The translations under genes were made by a program, and so were the position numbers. DNA of 40,784 nt from assembly GCA_964628195.1 (NCBI GenBank), contig CAZVPF010000026.1, positions 1 through 40,784 of the forward strand, in the 5' to 3' direction. The stretch's first letter is position 1, and every line of letters begins with the position of its first letter. The notes below the pieces were generated by a model that worked only from the letters and a program-made list of their open reading frames with translations, ran no database searches and was not told the DNA's origin. This stretch comes from CAZVPF01 sp964628195 (GTDB taxonomy: Bacteria > Planctomycetota > Phycisphaerae > Sedimentisphaerales > Anaerohalosphaeraceae). This document shows positions 17,669-26,992 of this stretch, in pieces.

Positions 17669-19942
17669 ATGAAAAACATTTATATTTTAATCTTATGCTC
17701 TCTGCTTGCACTCGGTTGTGCGAAAGCTGAAAAAACGGAGCACGTGATAAAACGGGGCGATGTCCTTATGAGAAGCCTGAGGGTCTGGCCCGACCCCGAT
17801 ATTGAGGGAGACCAGAGAAACACCCTCGAAACAGCAAAGGCCTTCAAGGTGGATAAGATCGTATGGATTTATGAAAACACCCGGGAATATAACCGCAAGG
17901 TTTCTTCAGAAGGTATCGGCATTGGAACAACAATGGCATCAAATGCGCGGGAATACTGGTACCCAAAAATGGATAAGCAGCAGAGAGAAAGATTCGTAGA
18001 TAAATATACGGTCAGAAATCTCAAGGGCGAACAGGTTATCATGAAACACTTTAAGCATTTCGGAGATCCATATATTATGCACTTTCAGCCGGATATATGC
18101 ATCGATGAATGGACGGACATATATACCAATTATGTGGCTGACCTTTACGGCATGGGCATAGAAACCATCCACAGGGACGATCCGGCAGCAAATTGGGCGG
18201 CGCCACGCTGCGGCGGCACTTTTACCGATGCCTCAGTTGAATATTTTCGCAACTACCTTGATGAAAACTACAGCAATGCCGAACTGGAAAAGCTCGGTGT
18301 TGATAATGTAAAAACTTTTGACGTGCGTGAACATTTTTTAAAGCTTGGAGCGCCTACAGATGACTCATTATGGCAGTGGAAGGGCAGCCCGCTTATGCCG
18401 GTCTATTCCGATGCCATGCTGAAAGCTACTGTGGAGTTCTACAAAGAAGTTCGCAGCAGGGTCGAGAAGCGGACGGGTATGTCCATTCCATGGTCACGCA
18501 ACGGCGTTGGGCCGCTTTCGGGTCTGGATAATGTTTTCGATTTCCGTATCGGCGAGTATCAGCGGCACCACAGCCAGCCGCAGACTTTACTCGCGATGTC
18601 GCGGTTTTGCGGAGAGAACGGCAAACTGCAGGGAACGATATCCATGGTGGACGGACACTGGAACGAGCACCCCGAGGAATATGTCCGGGAAACGCGAAAA
18701 CATATACCCACGGCTTACGCGGTAGGAATGGTACCGCTTGTACCGTGGTGTATGTATATGCACCAGGCGCCCCGCTATTACGGCAAGGTGGAAGATTTTG
18801 GCGACCTGTATCATTTCGTCTCCGACAACAGGGCACTTTTTGACGGGCACATGCTCAAAAGCGCCAATGGTATTGACACCCAGGCAAATCTTTACGGCTG
18901 GCTGCCGAACAAGGAACTGAATTATCCCGAGGGGTCCCAAAGAAACCTGTTCTGGATCGACAAAGAGAATATCTTCGCATTCTTAAGAGAGAGCGAGAGT
19001 ACGGGCTCAAGAGTTATTCATCTTATAGACTGGAACACGCCATCCAGGGCGTTTAAGTTTTCATTTTCGCCGTCGGATATTTTGAACTCACATGCCGCGG
19101 ATCTGACGATTCTCAGGCACGGCAAGGAGGATGTATATATCAAAGGCTACACCGGCGGAACGTTTGAAGTGCCGGCCCTTTCTCCCTGGGCTCTGATAAA
19201 AGTTGAGCCCTGTCAAACTCAGCCAAAAAATGGAATTGCCCCGAAAATAGTTTCACCCGGCAAAAGACTTGTACCCGTCGGCACTAAGGTGGTTTTGGAA
19301 GGTCTCGCACTTTATGACATTTTCTGGCGTTTCGACAAAGAGCCTTTCCAGAAATATGACAGATTCAGCAAACCCGTCATTGCAAAACCAGGCACGTTGG
19401 AAACCTACGCCGTCAGCATGTTTGACGAGAAAAAATCGGATGTGGTAACCATTAACTTTGAAACGTATAAAGATCATGCCGTAGATAAAGAGGTAATAGA
19501 AGCGGCAAAGCCGGTTTCCAAACTGGACCGTTCATTCAGGGCTGTTAAAGGTGAGATGAAAGTTAATCAGTCCTTTTTAGCTGATGAGCTTTATATGGGC
19601 GGCCGGAAAATTGAACATGGAATTTCAACACAGGGCCATTCACTGATCACCTGCCCTGTTAAGCCTTCATGGAACTATTTCACAGTCCGTGTGGGTGTTG
19701 ATGACGAAGAGGACAGAAGGCCTTGTGCGAGGTTCCAGGTCTGGTTCGACAGCGATGTCGCTTATGAAACGCCTATACTCAATCCATCCAAGCTCATTAT
19801 CGCCGACGAGGAAAGGGAAATATTTGATATTGCCCTGAAGATACCGGAAGGTACGTCTCAAATAAGACTGGTTTCAGTTCCGAGCGGCTTTTTCAAGGAT
19901 CAGAATAATATCATCTGGGCAGACCCTACGGCTTATGAATAA
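17669..19942 (+). CDS. Lipoprotein with hydrolase-like barrel and NPCBM-like C-terminal domain
   Basis: A 757-residue protein. The N-terminus is a lipoprotein signal with 'LALGC' ending at Cys17. Residues 30-400 look like a (beta/alpha)8-type region ('LETAKAFKVDKIVWIYENTR', 'GMGIETIHRDDPAANW' near residue 170) followed by a beta domain ('RVIHLIDWN' near 451, 'ALSPWALIKVEP'). These blocks parallel the giant protein at 8566-12519 ('IQFDHST', 'VHLVDW', 'GPWGVL'). The last 135 residues resemble the NPCBM family, a carbohydrate-binding module ('GRKIEHGISTQGHS', 'YFTVRVGVDDE'). It is probably an outer-membrane- or periplasm-anchored glycoside hydrolase, but the GH family was not recognised. AGGGGA precedes the ATG, and the next gene overlaps its end by eight bases. 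Confidence 0.78.
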   Translation: MKNIYILILCSLLALGCAKAEKTEHVIKRGDVLMRSLRVWPDPDIEGDQRNTLETAKAFKVDKIVWIYENTREYNRKVSSEGIGIGTTMASNAREYWYPKMDKQQRERFVDKYTVRNLKGEQVIMKHFKHFGDPYIMHFQPDICIDEWTDIYTNYVADLYGMGIETIHRDDPAANWAAPRCGGTFTDASVEYFRNYLDENYSNAELEKLGVDNVKTFDVREHFLKLGAPTDDSLWQWKGSPLMPVYSDAMLKATVEFYKEVRSRVEKRTGMSIPWSRNGVGPLSGLDNVFDFRIGEYQRHHSQPQTLLAMSRFCGENGKLQGTISMVDGHWNEHPEEYVRETRKHIPTAYAVGMVPLVPWCMYMHQAPRYYGKVEDFGDLYHFVSDNRALFDGHMLKSANGIDTQANLYGWLPNKELNYPEGSQRNLFWIDKENIFAFLRESESTGSRVIHLIDWNTPSRAFKFSFSPSDILNSHAADLTILRHGKEDVYIKGYTGGTFEVPALSPWALIKVEPCQTQPKNGIAPKIVSPGKRLVPVGTKVVLEGLALYDIFWRFDKEPFQKYDRFSKPVIAKPGTLETYAVSMFDEKKSDVVTINFETYKDHAVDKEVIEAAKPVSKLDRSFRAVKGEMKVNQSFLADELYMGGRKIEHGISTQGHSLITCPVKPSWNYFTVRVGVDDEEDRRPCARFQVWFDSDVAYETPILNPSKLIIADEEREIFDIALKIPEGTSQIRLVSVPSGFFKDQNNIIWADPTAYE

Positions 19943-22238
19943 AAGAGAGAACGATTATACAAATACGGTCCAGAAAATAATACTATACGTTTCACCTGAG
20001 GGTTGTGATAAATGGTCCGGCGAGTTACCGGAACCTGATGCAAGTATGAGCGACGGGCCTTTACGTACTATTCAAACTGCTCAAATGGCAGTGCGGAAAT
20101 TGATCAGCAGTAAGAATGAAAGCTTTGATATTAAAGTTTTAATCCGTCAAGGCAGGTATGAAGTACGGAAAACGATTGTATTTGGGCTTGAGGATTCCGG
20201 AACGGAGAACAATCGCGTATTCTACGAAGCATATCCGGGTGAAAGACCGATTTTCTCAGGAGCAATAGAAGTTCAGGGCTGGCACAAGCTGGACCATTCA
20301 GTTGAGGGCTTAAGTGAAGAGGCCCGAAAGAATATTTGGGCCGCGAATATACCGGCTGGTGTCGACAACTTTCATATCCTGTATCAAAACGGCAAACCGC
20401 TGCAGCGAGCAAGGGGTAAAGGTTTTAAGCCAACCGTATCCGGCTATTGGAAAGATCCGCAGTGCTGGCAGAAAGGTTCGCGCACGGAACTGCATTTCCC
20501 TGAGGGTGCCCTTAGGAACTGGCAAAACATTGAAGATGTTGAAATCGTGATCCGACCCTGGTGCCTGTGGACCATGAATATTTTGCCGCTTAAATCCGTG
20601 GATATGAAAAATTGTATTGCTCACACGGGCATAGAAGGTTCATATTTTCTCAGCCGCGAGCGATATAACCGCTTTCCTGAAGAAACAGTTTGGCCCGAAA
20701 ATATCCCAGAAGGCTTGACAGGCCCCGGCCGATGGATGGTCAATACACGCATGAGGAAGATTTATCTATGGCCTCAGGATAACCAGCGGCCTGAGAATAT
20801 AACTGTTCCCGGGTTACGTGAACTTCTGCGGGTGGAGGGCATAATTAAAGATAACGAGCCGGAAGATATTCCGGTGGAATATATTTCTTTCCGTGGGCTC
20901 ACTTTCACCGAAGGTGACAGGGACCGCTGGATGGATTCGCACAAGGGTGTACAGCACGACTGGGAGATGTGGGACCAGGATAACGCCCTGGTAAGGTTAA
21001 GGGGTGCTGAAAACTGTGAGATTTCCGGATGCACTTTCGGGCCTTCAGGCGGCACGGGCATTCGTCTTGACCTGCATTGCCGTTATAACAGGATAGAAGG
21101 AAATAAACTTGAAAACCTGGGGGCAACAGGGATTTTCCTTGGCGGATACGGCGCCGGTACCAAAAATGTTAATAATAATAACATGGTTACTAATAACACC
21201 ATACATGACTGCGGCAAACTTTACTGGCACAGCATGGGCATACTGGTCCACCAGAGCGGGGAGAACATAATTTCACATAACCTGCTTTATAACCTGCCGT
21301 ATTCGGGTATTGTGCTTGCCGGGATAAGACCGGGATTTCTGCGCAAGGAAGTTAGAGAGGCGGTAAAGACCGGCGATCTGGATTTCGACCGCTCGTTCAT
21401 GCCGATAATAGAGAACATGCGAACACAGAGTTTGCGGGAAATATGTACGCATATTCGGTGGGATGAGGTGACGGTTTTCGAGGGCGAGGATTTTGACGAG
21501 GAGATGGCATTGACGCTGCCATTTGTTCACGCCCGTCAAAATATTGTCGAATACAATGAGATTCATGATATTATGCAGGTACTCGGTGACGGTAACGGAA
21601 TTTATATCAGCGATTGCGGACCATATAACGTGCTCAGATATAACCGTATCTACAATATGACCCATGCTTTCGGTGTTGGGATTCGCACAGACGCCTGGCA
21701 GAGAGATACGCTTGTTGAGGGCAATATTGTCCATGACTGCCGGGGCGGTTTGGCTGTGTCAAAAAATAATATTGCGTGGAATAATGTAATAGCGTTCATA
21801 CGTTCCACTGAAAAACATTCAGTTGATGATAACGAAGAAGACGAGGAAGTATTCAGCCCGATATACTACCACCTTGACAGGGCCAGAGGTTTCAGTGACG
21901 GTATCATTGAAAGGAACATTTGTTATCATGCCGGTGAATACCCGATAAGATTCAACCTTGAAAGAATAAACCGTGACGATGGAAAACAGCTTGTCGATTA
22001 TAATATCTTCTTTTGGCGGGAACATAAAGAAGATTGCCTTAAAGTCCTTGACAGACTGCGTGAACATGGTTTTGATAAAAACAGCGCAGTTCAGGACCCG
22101 GGTTTTATAAATACAAACGAACGGGATTTCCGTCTTCGTCCGGATTCCGCCGCAAAAAAAATGGGCATAAAATCCCTGCCCCAGGAAAAGATAGGGATTG
22201 AGAACAAGTGGAAGGATATAAATGACCACTCAGGATAA
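19935..22238 (+). CDS. Right-handed parallel beta-helix protein, possibly GH141-like
   Basis: A 767-residue protein. The opening 'IILYVSPEGCDKWSG' with 'GPLRTIQTAQMAVRKLI' is typical of large beta-helix hydrolases in Bacteroidetes and planctomycete glycan loci. Asn-rich coils from about 340 to 700 fit a right-handed helix ('GCTFGPSGGTGIRLDLHCRY', 'ENIISHNLLYNLPYSGIVL', 'GNGIYISDCGPYNVLRYNRI'). GH141 (alpha-L-fucosidase or xylanase) has this layout and is one candidate; a lyase or epimerase is also possible. No signal peptide is visible, so it may act in the cytoplasm on imported oligosaccharides. The ATG lies inside the end of the preceding gene (ATGAATAA), with no strong ribosome-binding site, which implies translational coupling. 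Downstream it overlaps the sulfatase by 17 bases. Confidence 0.78.
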   Translation: MNKRENDYTNTVQKIILYVSPEGCDKWSGELPEPDASMSDGPLRTIQTAQMAVRKLISSKNESFDIKVLIRQGRYEVRKTIVFGLEDSGTENNRVFYEAYPGERPIFSGAIEVQGWHKLDHSVEGLSEEARKNIWAANIPAGVDNFHILYQNGKPLQRARGKGFKPTVSGYWKDPQCWQKGSRTELHFPEGALRNWQNIEDVEIVIRPWCLWTMNILPLKSVDMKNCIAHTGIEGSYFLSRERYNRFPEETVWPENIPEGLTGPGRWMVNTRMRKIYLWPQDNQRPENITVPGLRELLRVEGIIKDNEPEDIPVEYISFRGLTFTEGDRDRWMDSHKGVQHDWEMWDQDNALVRLRGAENCEISGCTFGPSGGTGIRLDLHCRYNRIEGNKLENLGATGIFLGGYGAGTKNVNNNNMVTNNTIHDCGKLYWHSMGILVHQSGENIISHNLLYNLPYSGIVLAGIRPGFLRKEVREAVKTGDLDFDRSFMPIIENMRTQSLREICTHIRWDEVTVFEGEDFDEEMALTLPFVHARQNIVEYNEIHDIMQVLGDGNGIYISDCGPYNVLRYNRIYNMTHAFGVGIRTDAWQRDTLVEGNIVHDCRGGLAVSKNNIAWNNVIAFIRSTEKHSVDDNEEDEEVFSPIYYHLDRARGFSDGIIERNICYHAGEYPIRFNLERINRDDGKQLVDYNIFFWREHKEDCLKVLDRLREHGFDKNSAVQDPGFINTNERDFRLRPDSAAKKMGIKSLPQEKIGIENKWKDINDHSG

Positions 22239-23586
22239 ACCTAATATAGTTTTTATACTCACAGACCACTTCAGGCCCGACGCTGTTGGCGCGAGCACTC
22301 CAAACCTTAAGCAGCTTGCCGCAGAAGGTGTTTTGTTCACAAACGCGTATTGTGCTGCGCCTTTGTGCCAGCCGGCAAGAACCAGCATCGCAACCGGGCT
22401 GTTCCCTTCTCAGACGGGCATATGCGGTAATCAAAGCCCTCCGGTGAGTGATAAACACCGGGACGAAACTTATATGAACCGGCTGCAAAGGGCTGGCTAT
22501 CATACAGCCCTTATCGGAAAGCATCATTTCATAGACCGCTATGGCGTGGAAATGGATGTTTGCGAAGATGAGGAAGAAATCAGGAGGTATGGTTTTGACA
22601 CCGTTTTGCAGGTGCTCGATGACGGTGAAAACGTACACAACAGGGACAACTACACTGCATACCTTGAACAGAAAGGTTTATATGATGAGTTTTTGAAAGT
22701 TTTTCCGGAACGGGCATGGCAGTGCAAACCCCATCCGTTCGAACCGGATGACACAGCCGACGGTTTCATAGGCAGCAATGCTGTTAAATTTATCGAAGAC
22801 TATTCACAGGCTAAACCTTTTTATCTGAATGTAGGTTTTGTCGGCCCGCATCCGCCGTTCTGGCACCCCGGCAAACTCAAGCACAACCCGAATGAATTGC
22901 ATGACCCTCTCGGCACGCCGTTCAGCGAAGAAGATAAAATAATGAAAGCTCACTATATGGACAAGTGCAGCTTCATAGATGACTATGTGGGTAAAATTAT
23001 CTCGGCGTTGAAGGAAAAGAATTTATATGAAAACACCCTTGTAATATTCACTTCCGACCACGGCGAAAACGCCGGGGACTTTGGCATCTGGGACAAGAGA
23101 TTCTGTTACGAGCAGAGTTGGGGGGTTCCGCTGATTATGTCCGGTGCCTGCATAACGGGCCAGCAGCGCAGATGTGGAAACAGAATAAGTAAATCCATGG
23201 TCTCGCATCTTGACTTGTACCCCACCATGCTCTCAGCAGCATACGCAGAACCGGCTCGCTCAAGACAACGCTGGGGTAAGAACATTTTTAGAATGCTTGA
23301 TGACGAACCCGGCAGCGGCCACAGGGAAATCCACGCCGAACTTGGCACGGTTCACATGATGCGCAACGGCAACTGGAAGATAGCTTATGACCCTGAAGCG
23401 GGTGGAGTGCAGTATCTTTTCAATTTGCAAAATGATCCGTGTGAGCGGATTAATCTTGCTGGTACGGCAGGTTATGAAGCGGTAACGGCGCGACTGATAG
23501 AAAAAATTCTTTCACATCGTATTCGTTTGACGCAGTTTACACATGTCAAGGAAGAGCAGAGGGTTCAGTCGGCAAGAAGTATCTAA
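22222..23586 (+). CDS. Type I sulfatase, apparently cytoplasmic
   Basis: A 454-residue S1-type sulfatase. The formylglycine motif C-x-P-x-R is 'CQPAR' with Cys49, followed by 'TSIATGL' as expected. Metal ligands are seen in 'ILTDHFRPD' (about 12-20) and 'FTSDHGENAGDFGIWDK' (about 275). Cys-type enzymes need the radical-SAM maturase anSME (or FGE) to form formylglycine; neither gene is in this window. There is no signal peptide, so it should desulfate sugars inside the cell. It begins within the last 17 bases of the beta-helix gene, behind GGAAGGA. It would remove a sulfate ester from a glycan fragment; the sugar position cannot be told. Confidence 0.9.
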   Translation: MTTQDKPNIVFILTDHFRPDAVGASTPNLKQLAAEGVLFTNAYCAAPLCQPARTSIATGLFPSQTGICGNQSPPVSDKHRDETYMNRLQRAGYHTALIGKHHFIDRYGVEMDVCEDEEEIRRYGFDTVLQVLDDGENVHNRDNYTAYLEQKGLYDEFLKVFPERAWQCKPHPFEPDDTADGFIGSNAVKFIEDYSQAKPFYLNVGFVGPHPPFWHPGKLKHNPNELHDPLGTPFSEEDKIMKAHYMDKCSFIDDYVGKIISALKEKNLYENTLVIFTSDHGENAGDFGIWDKRFCYEQSWGVPLIMSGACITGQQRRCGNRISKSMVSHLDLYPTMLSAAYAEPARSRQRWGKNIFRMLDDEPGSGHREIHAELGTVHMMRNGNWKIAYDPEAGGVQYLFNLQNDPCERINLAGTAGYEAVTARLIEKILSHRIRLTQFTHVKEEQRVQSARSI

Positions 23587-23613
23587 TTTTTATATAAACA
23601 GGAGGCCTGAACA

Positions 23614-25170
23614 TTGCAAAGGAGAGAATTTATCAAGCTGGCCGGAAGCAGTATAGCTTTTCTTTCGACAGCGGGCGGATGTAAGCCTGAATCAAGGAAA
23701 GCTAAAAGCAGCAGGGATGAAATATCTAAAAGGCCCAACATTCTTTTGATCCTTGCCGATGATCTCGGCTATGGTGATATCGGCTGTTTCTACCAGGATG
23801 GTCCGCTGTCGCCGCAGGAAAAAAAGTCGGGACATAAACTTCCGATAATAAATACTCCCAATATTGACAGGCTTGCAGAAGAAGGAATGAAGCTGACAAA
23901 CTTCTATGCTAACGCCCCGGTATGTTCTCCGACCCGTGCTGCTTTATTAACAGGCAGATATCAGCATCGTGCCGGAGTGGTGAACGTTCTCGGACAGACG
24001 GGGACCGCTTATGCCGATGTTTATCCAAATGATGACACTCCCTTTGAGGGCCTTGCAGAAGAGGAACTGACCATCGCCGAAGTGCTCAAATCCTGCGGCT
24101 ACAGAACCGCCTGTATTGGCAAATGGCACCTCGGACCGTTTTACCGCCCCGAAGGAAAGTATCATCCGCTTGATTACGGTTTTGATTATTTTGTCGGACC
24201 GAGCGGAAACGCGGGCGACAATTTTTCGATGGAGCAAAACGGTGTTTCATATTTCTGGAGAAACCGAAGACGGGCAAAAGCACCGGGTTACTACTTCACA
24301 GATGTGCTCGCAGATGAAGCCATTGAGTTCATGAAGAAAGACAGCGAAGAACCGTTTTTCCTTTATCTGCCGTTTACCGCTCCGCATGGACCTCTCGTGG
24401 GCCCCGGTGACAAAGAAGAGGCAAACGCATGGGATGAAAAGGGACATTTTCGCACGGATTTCCCACGTGCTTATAAGGAAATAGTCGAAGCTCTCGACAA
24501 AGCTGTAGGCAGAGTGATCGCTTCGCTCGAAAAAGACGGAAAAATGGAAAATACGATGATTATTTTCACTTCCGACAATGGTCAGGCCGGCCACGGAAGA
24601 CCTCCATTTAACCAGCACCAGGGCAAACAAACCGTATACGAAGGCGGCATACGCGTTCCTGCGATAATGAAATGGAATGGAAAGATCAAGCCCGGAAGAA
24701 TCGTTGATCAGCCGCTGGCGACATTTGACATATTCCCTACGCTGCTGGACGTGTCGGGGTGCAGTTTGCCCGACCGTGCCAAACCGCTTGACGGCATCAG
24801 CGTTTCGCCGTTTTTCCAGGGGCATAAAGATCTAAGTGAAAGAACGCTTTACTGGGAAGCCCCCTACCAGGTCTGGATGCAGCACTTTGCCAATCGAATA
24901 TGGGCCGTTCGCAAGGGTAAATGGAAACTGCTCCAGTCACATACCACGCGCGACTTAGAGCTTTACGATCTTGAAACCGACCCGGGCGAAACGGAAAACC
25001 TTGCTGAAAAGCATCCGGAGATCGTCAAAAACCTCAAGCAAAGTTTTGACAAGTGGAAAACGGACGTCTACAAAGACGCCCCTTATGACCTTGATGACTT
25101 TATTCAAAGGCTCAAAGAACATAACATAGTAACCGAAGAGTCAACTAAAAAAGTTAAGGCAAGCTTTTAA
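23614..25170 (+). CDS. Exported arylsulfatase A-like sulfatase with twin-arginine type signal
   Basis: A 518-residue sulfatase. The formylglycine motif is 'CSPTR' with Cys104 ('APVCSPTRAALLTGRYQHRA'). Metal ligands lie in 'ILADDLGYGD' (Asp49, Asp50) and 'FTSDNGQAGHGR'. The N-terminus 'QRREFIKLAGSS' fits a twin-arginine signal and ends in a possible but weak lipobox at Cys23 ('TAGGC'). It is therefore the exported member among the three sulfatases here. The start is TTG at 23614, chosen because AGGAGG (23600-23605) lies eight bases upstream. It follows the previous sulfatase by 27 bases and precedes the BNR protein by 8, inside the operon. Confidence 0.9.
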   Translation: MQRREFIKLAGSSIAFLSTAGGCKPESRKAKSSRDEISKRPNILLILADDLGYGDIGCFYQDGPLSPQEKKSGHKLPIINTPNIDRLAEEGMKLTNFYANAPVCSPTRAALLTGRYQHRAGVVNVLGQTGTAYADVYPNDDTPFEGLAEEELTIAEVLKSCGYRTACIGKWHLGPFYRPEGKYHPLDYGFDYFVGPSGNAGDNFSMEQNGVSYFWRNRRRAKAPGYYFTDVLADEAIEFMKKDSEEPFFLYLPFTAPHGPLVGPGDKEEANAWDEKGHFRTDFPRAYKEIVEALDKAVGRVIASLEKDGKMENTMIIFTSDNGQAGHGRPPFNQHQGKQTVYEGGIRVPAIMKWNGKIKPGRIVDQPLATFDIFPTLLDVSGCSLPDRAKPLDGISVSPFFQGHKDLSERTLYWEAPYQVWMQHFANRIWAVRKGKWKLLQSHTTRDLELYDLETDPGETENLAEKHPEIVKNLKQSFDKWKTDVYKDAPYDLDDFIQRLKEHNIVTEESTKKVKASF

Positions 25171-25178
25171 CTGAAAAG

Positions 25179-26984
25179 ATGAATAGTAAAGAAAAAACGA
25201 TTAATCATGAAGTGCCTGCTTCAAAAGTAAAGTCTTTGCAAAATGACGACTGGCGTCTTTTGGAAAACGGTAATCTTGTTATCGCCGCAAAAGGATATGC
25301 CGACCAGCCGTATTTTCTCCACGCTGATGACGGAGCGCTGGTTATGGTCTGCACTACAGGCCCCTTGGAAGAAGGGGAGTTTGGCCAGCATATAATCAGC
25401 CTGCGAAGTGAAGATAACGGTTTAACGTGGAACGATCCGGTCAAAATCGAGCCTCCTGACGGGCCGGAAGCGTCATGGGCGGTACTGCATAAAACCCCCT
25501 CCGGAAGACTTTATACCTTTTATACATATAACGCCGATAACATCAGGAAAGTGCCGGGAGACAAGCAGCGCTATCCTGACGGATGGTGTACTCGTGTAGA
25601 CACCCTGGGACACCTTGCATTTAAATACTCTGACGACCACGGCAGGACATGGACCAGCCGAAGGTGGTTGGTGCCGATTCGAAAATTCAAAATTGATCGT
25701 GAAAATACATCAAACGGCGAGATAATGTATTTCTGGAACGTGGGCAAACCGTTTGTTCACGACGACAAGGTGCTTGTTCCGATTATAAAAGTCGGCAGGT
25801 TCGGCAAAGGAATGTTCGCAGAATCTGAAGGCGCACTGATAAGATGTGATAACATACAGAAGGAAACAGACCCGGAAAAGCTGTCCTTCCAAACGCTGCC
25901 CGGCGGTGATATCGGGATTCGTGCCCCTCAAGGGGAAGAACCTGTCTCAGAGGAACACAGCTTTGCGGTCCTGAGCGATGGGTCGTTGTTTTGTGTCTTC
26001 CGCACCATCAGCGGTTATTCCGCCTGCTGTTACAGTTCCGACGGAGGTCATTCCTGGACAAAACCCGACTACATGAAATACCCCGATGGCCGTCGAATAA
26101 AAAATCCGCGTGCCGCCAATTTTATATGGCAACTCTCCGGGAACCGGTATCTTTACTGGTTCCATAACAATTCCGGCTATACTTACCATGACCGCAACCC
26201 GGCCTGGGTACTGGCAGGCTTTGAAGTCGATACCCCCCAGGGCAAGAGACTTGAATTTTCACAGCCTGAAATCATGCTTTATACACTTGGAGATATTAAT
26301 CGAAGAATGTCATATCCGGACATGCTCGAACTTTCTGATGGCAGTCTGCTCGTATCCGAGACTGAAAAGCTTTTTGTCAGGCTTCATAAAATTCCAGCAG
26401 AGTTTGTCAATAAAATAACTGGCCAAGCCAAAACCCCTCCACATGTTCAGCCAACCGATATTATCCTCGACTGGAAAAATACGCGTAATGAAGCCAGCAG
26501 TGTAAAGCTTCCCGCGCTTCCGTTTTTTTACAAAAGATGGACAAAGGAGTCTTCCGAACTTAATCACGGAATTACGTTAAGTGTCTGGATAAATAATGGG
26601 AAAAATGATACACTGCTGGACAACCGGGATGAATCGGGAACCGGGTTTGTGATTGCTGTTACTGATGAACAAAATTTGAAAATAGAGCTTTGCGACGGCA
26701 GGGTTGGCTCGTTATGGCAATCAACGCTGAAACTAAGAGCAGGAGATCAAATAAATACAGCATCGATTATCCTGGACGGAAAATCAAGAGTGATAAGCAT
26801 GGTCATTAACGGTATTTTCGAGGACGGCGGATTTATTCGCGATTTCGGCTGGGGGAAATTACACCCCATGCTTCAGCATGTAAACGCCGGTGAAATGAAA
26901 ATATCCGCAAATGTAAAACAATGCCGGATATACAACAGGTCATTACTGACGGCTGAGGCGATTGCGGAACATAGTATTAGTTAG
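25179..26984 (+). CDS. BNR/Asp-box (sialidase-like fold) protein with C-terminal LamG-like domain
   Basis: A 601-residue protein. Three Asp boxes are visible: 'SEDNGLTW' (77-84), 'SDDHGRTW' (151-158) and 'SSDGGHSW' (about 286-293), giving a six-bladed propeller of the sialidase type in residues 25-410. Residues 425-600 are a concanavalin-like domain ('HGITLSVWINNGKNDTLLD', 'ISANVKQCRIYNRSLL'). Propellers of this kind occur in GH33 sialidases and in several other families (GH93, lyases), so substrate is open. There is no signal peptide, which again points to the cytoplasm. It starts eight bases after the sulfatase stop, with a weak ribosome-binding site, and is probably coupled to it. The LamG-like part without export is unusual. 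Confidence 0.78.
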   Translation: MNSKEKTINHEVPASKVKSLQNDDWRLLENGNLVIAAKGYADQPYFLHADDGALVMVCTTGPLEEGEFGQHIISLRSEDNGLTWNDPVKIEPPDGPEASWAVLHKTPSGRLYTFYTYNADNIRKVPGDKQRYPDGWCTRVDTLGHLAFKYSDDHGRTWTSRRWLVPIRKFKIDRENTSNGEIMYFWNVGKPFVHDDKVLVPIIKVGRFGKGMFAESEGALIRCDNIQKETDPEKLSFQTLPGGDIGIRAPQGEEPVSEEHSFAVLSDGSLFCVFRTISGYSACCYSSDGGHSWTKPDYMKYPDGRRIKNPRAANFIWQLSGNRYLYWFHNNSGYTYHDRNPAWVLAGFEVDTPQGKRLEFSQPEIMLYTLGDINRRMSYPDMLELSDGSLLVSETEKLFVRLHKIPAEFVNKITGQAKTPPHVQPTDIILDWKNTRNEASSVKLPALPFFYKRWTKESSELNHGITLSVWINNGKNDTLLDNRDESGTGFVIAVTDEQNLKIELCDGRVGSLWQSTLKLRAGDQINTASIILDGKSRVISMVINGIFEDGGFIRDFGWGKLHPMLQHVNAGEMKISANVKQCRIYNRSLLTAEAIAEHSIS

Positions 26985-26992
26985 GAAAGTAC

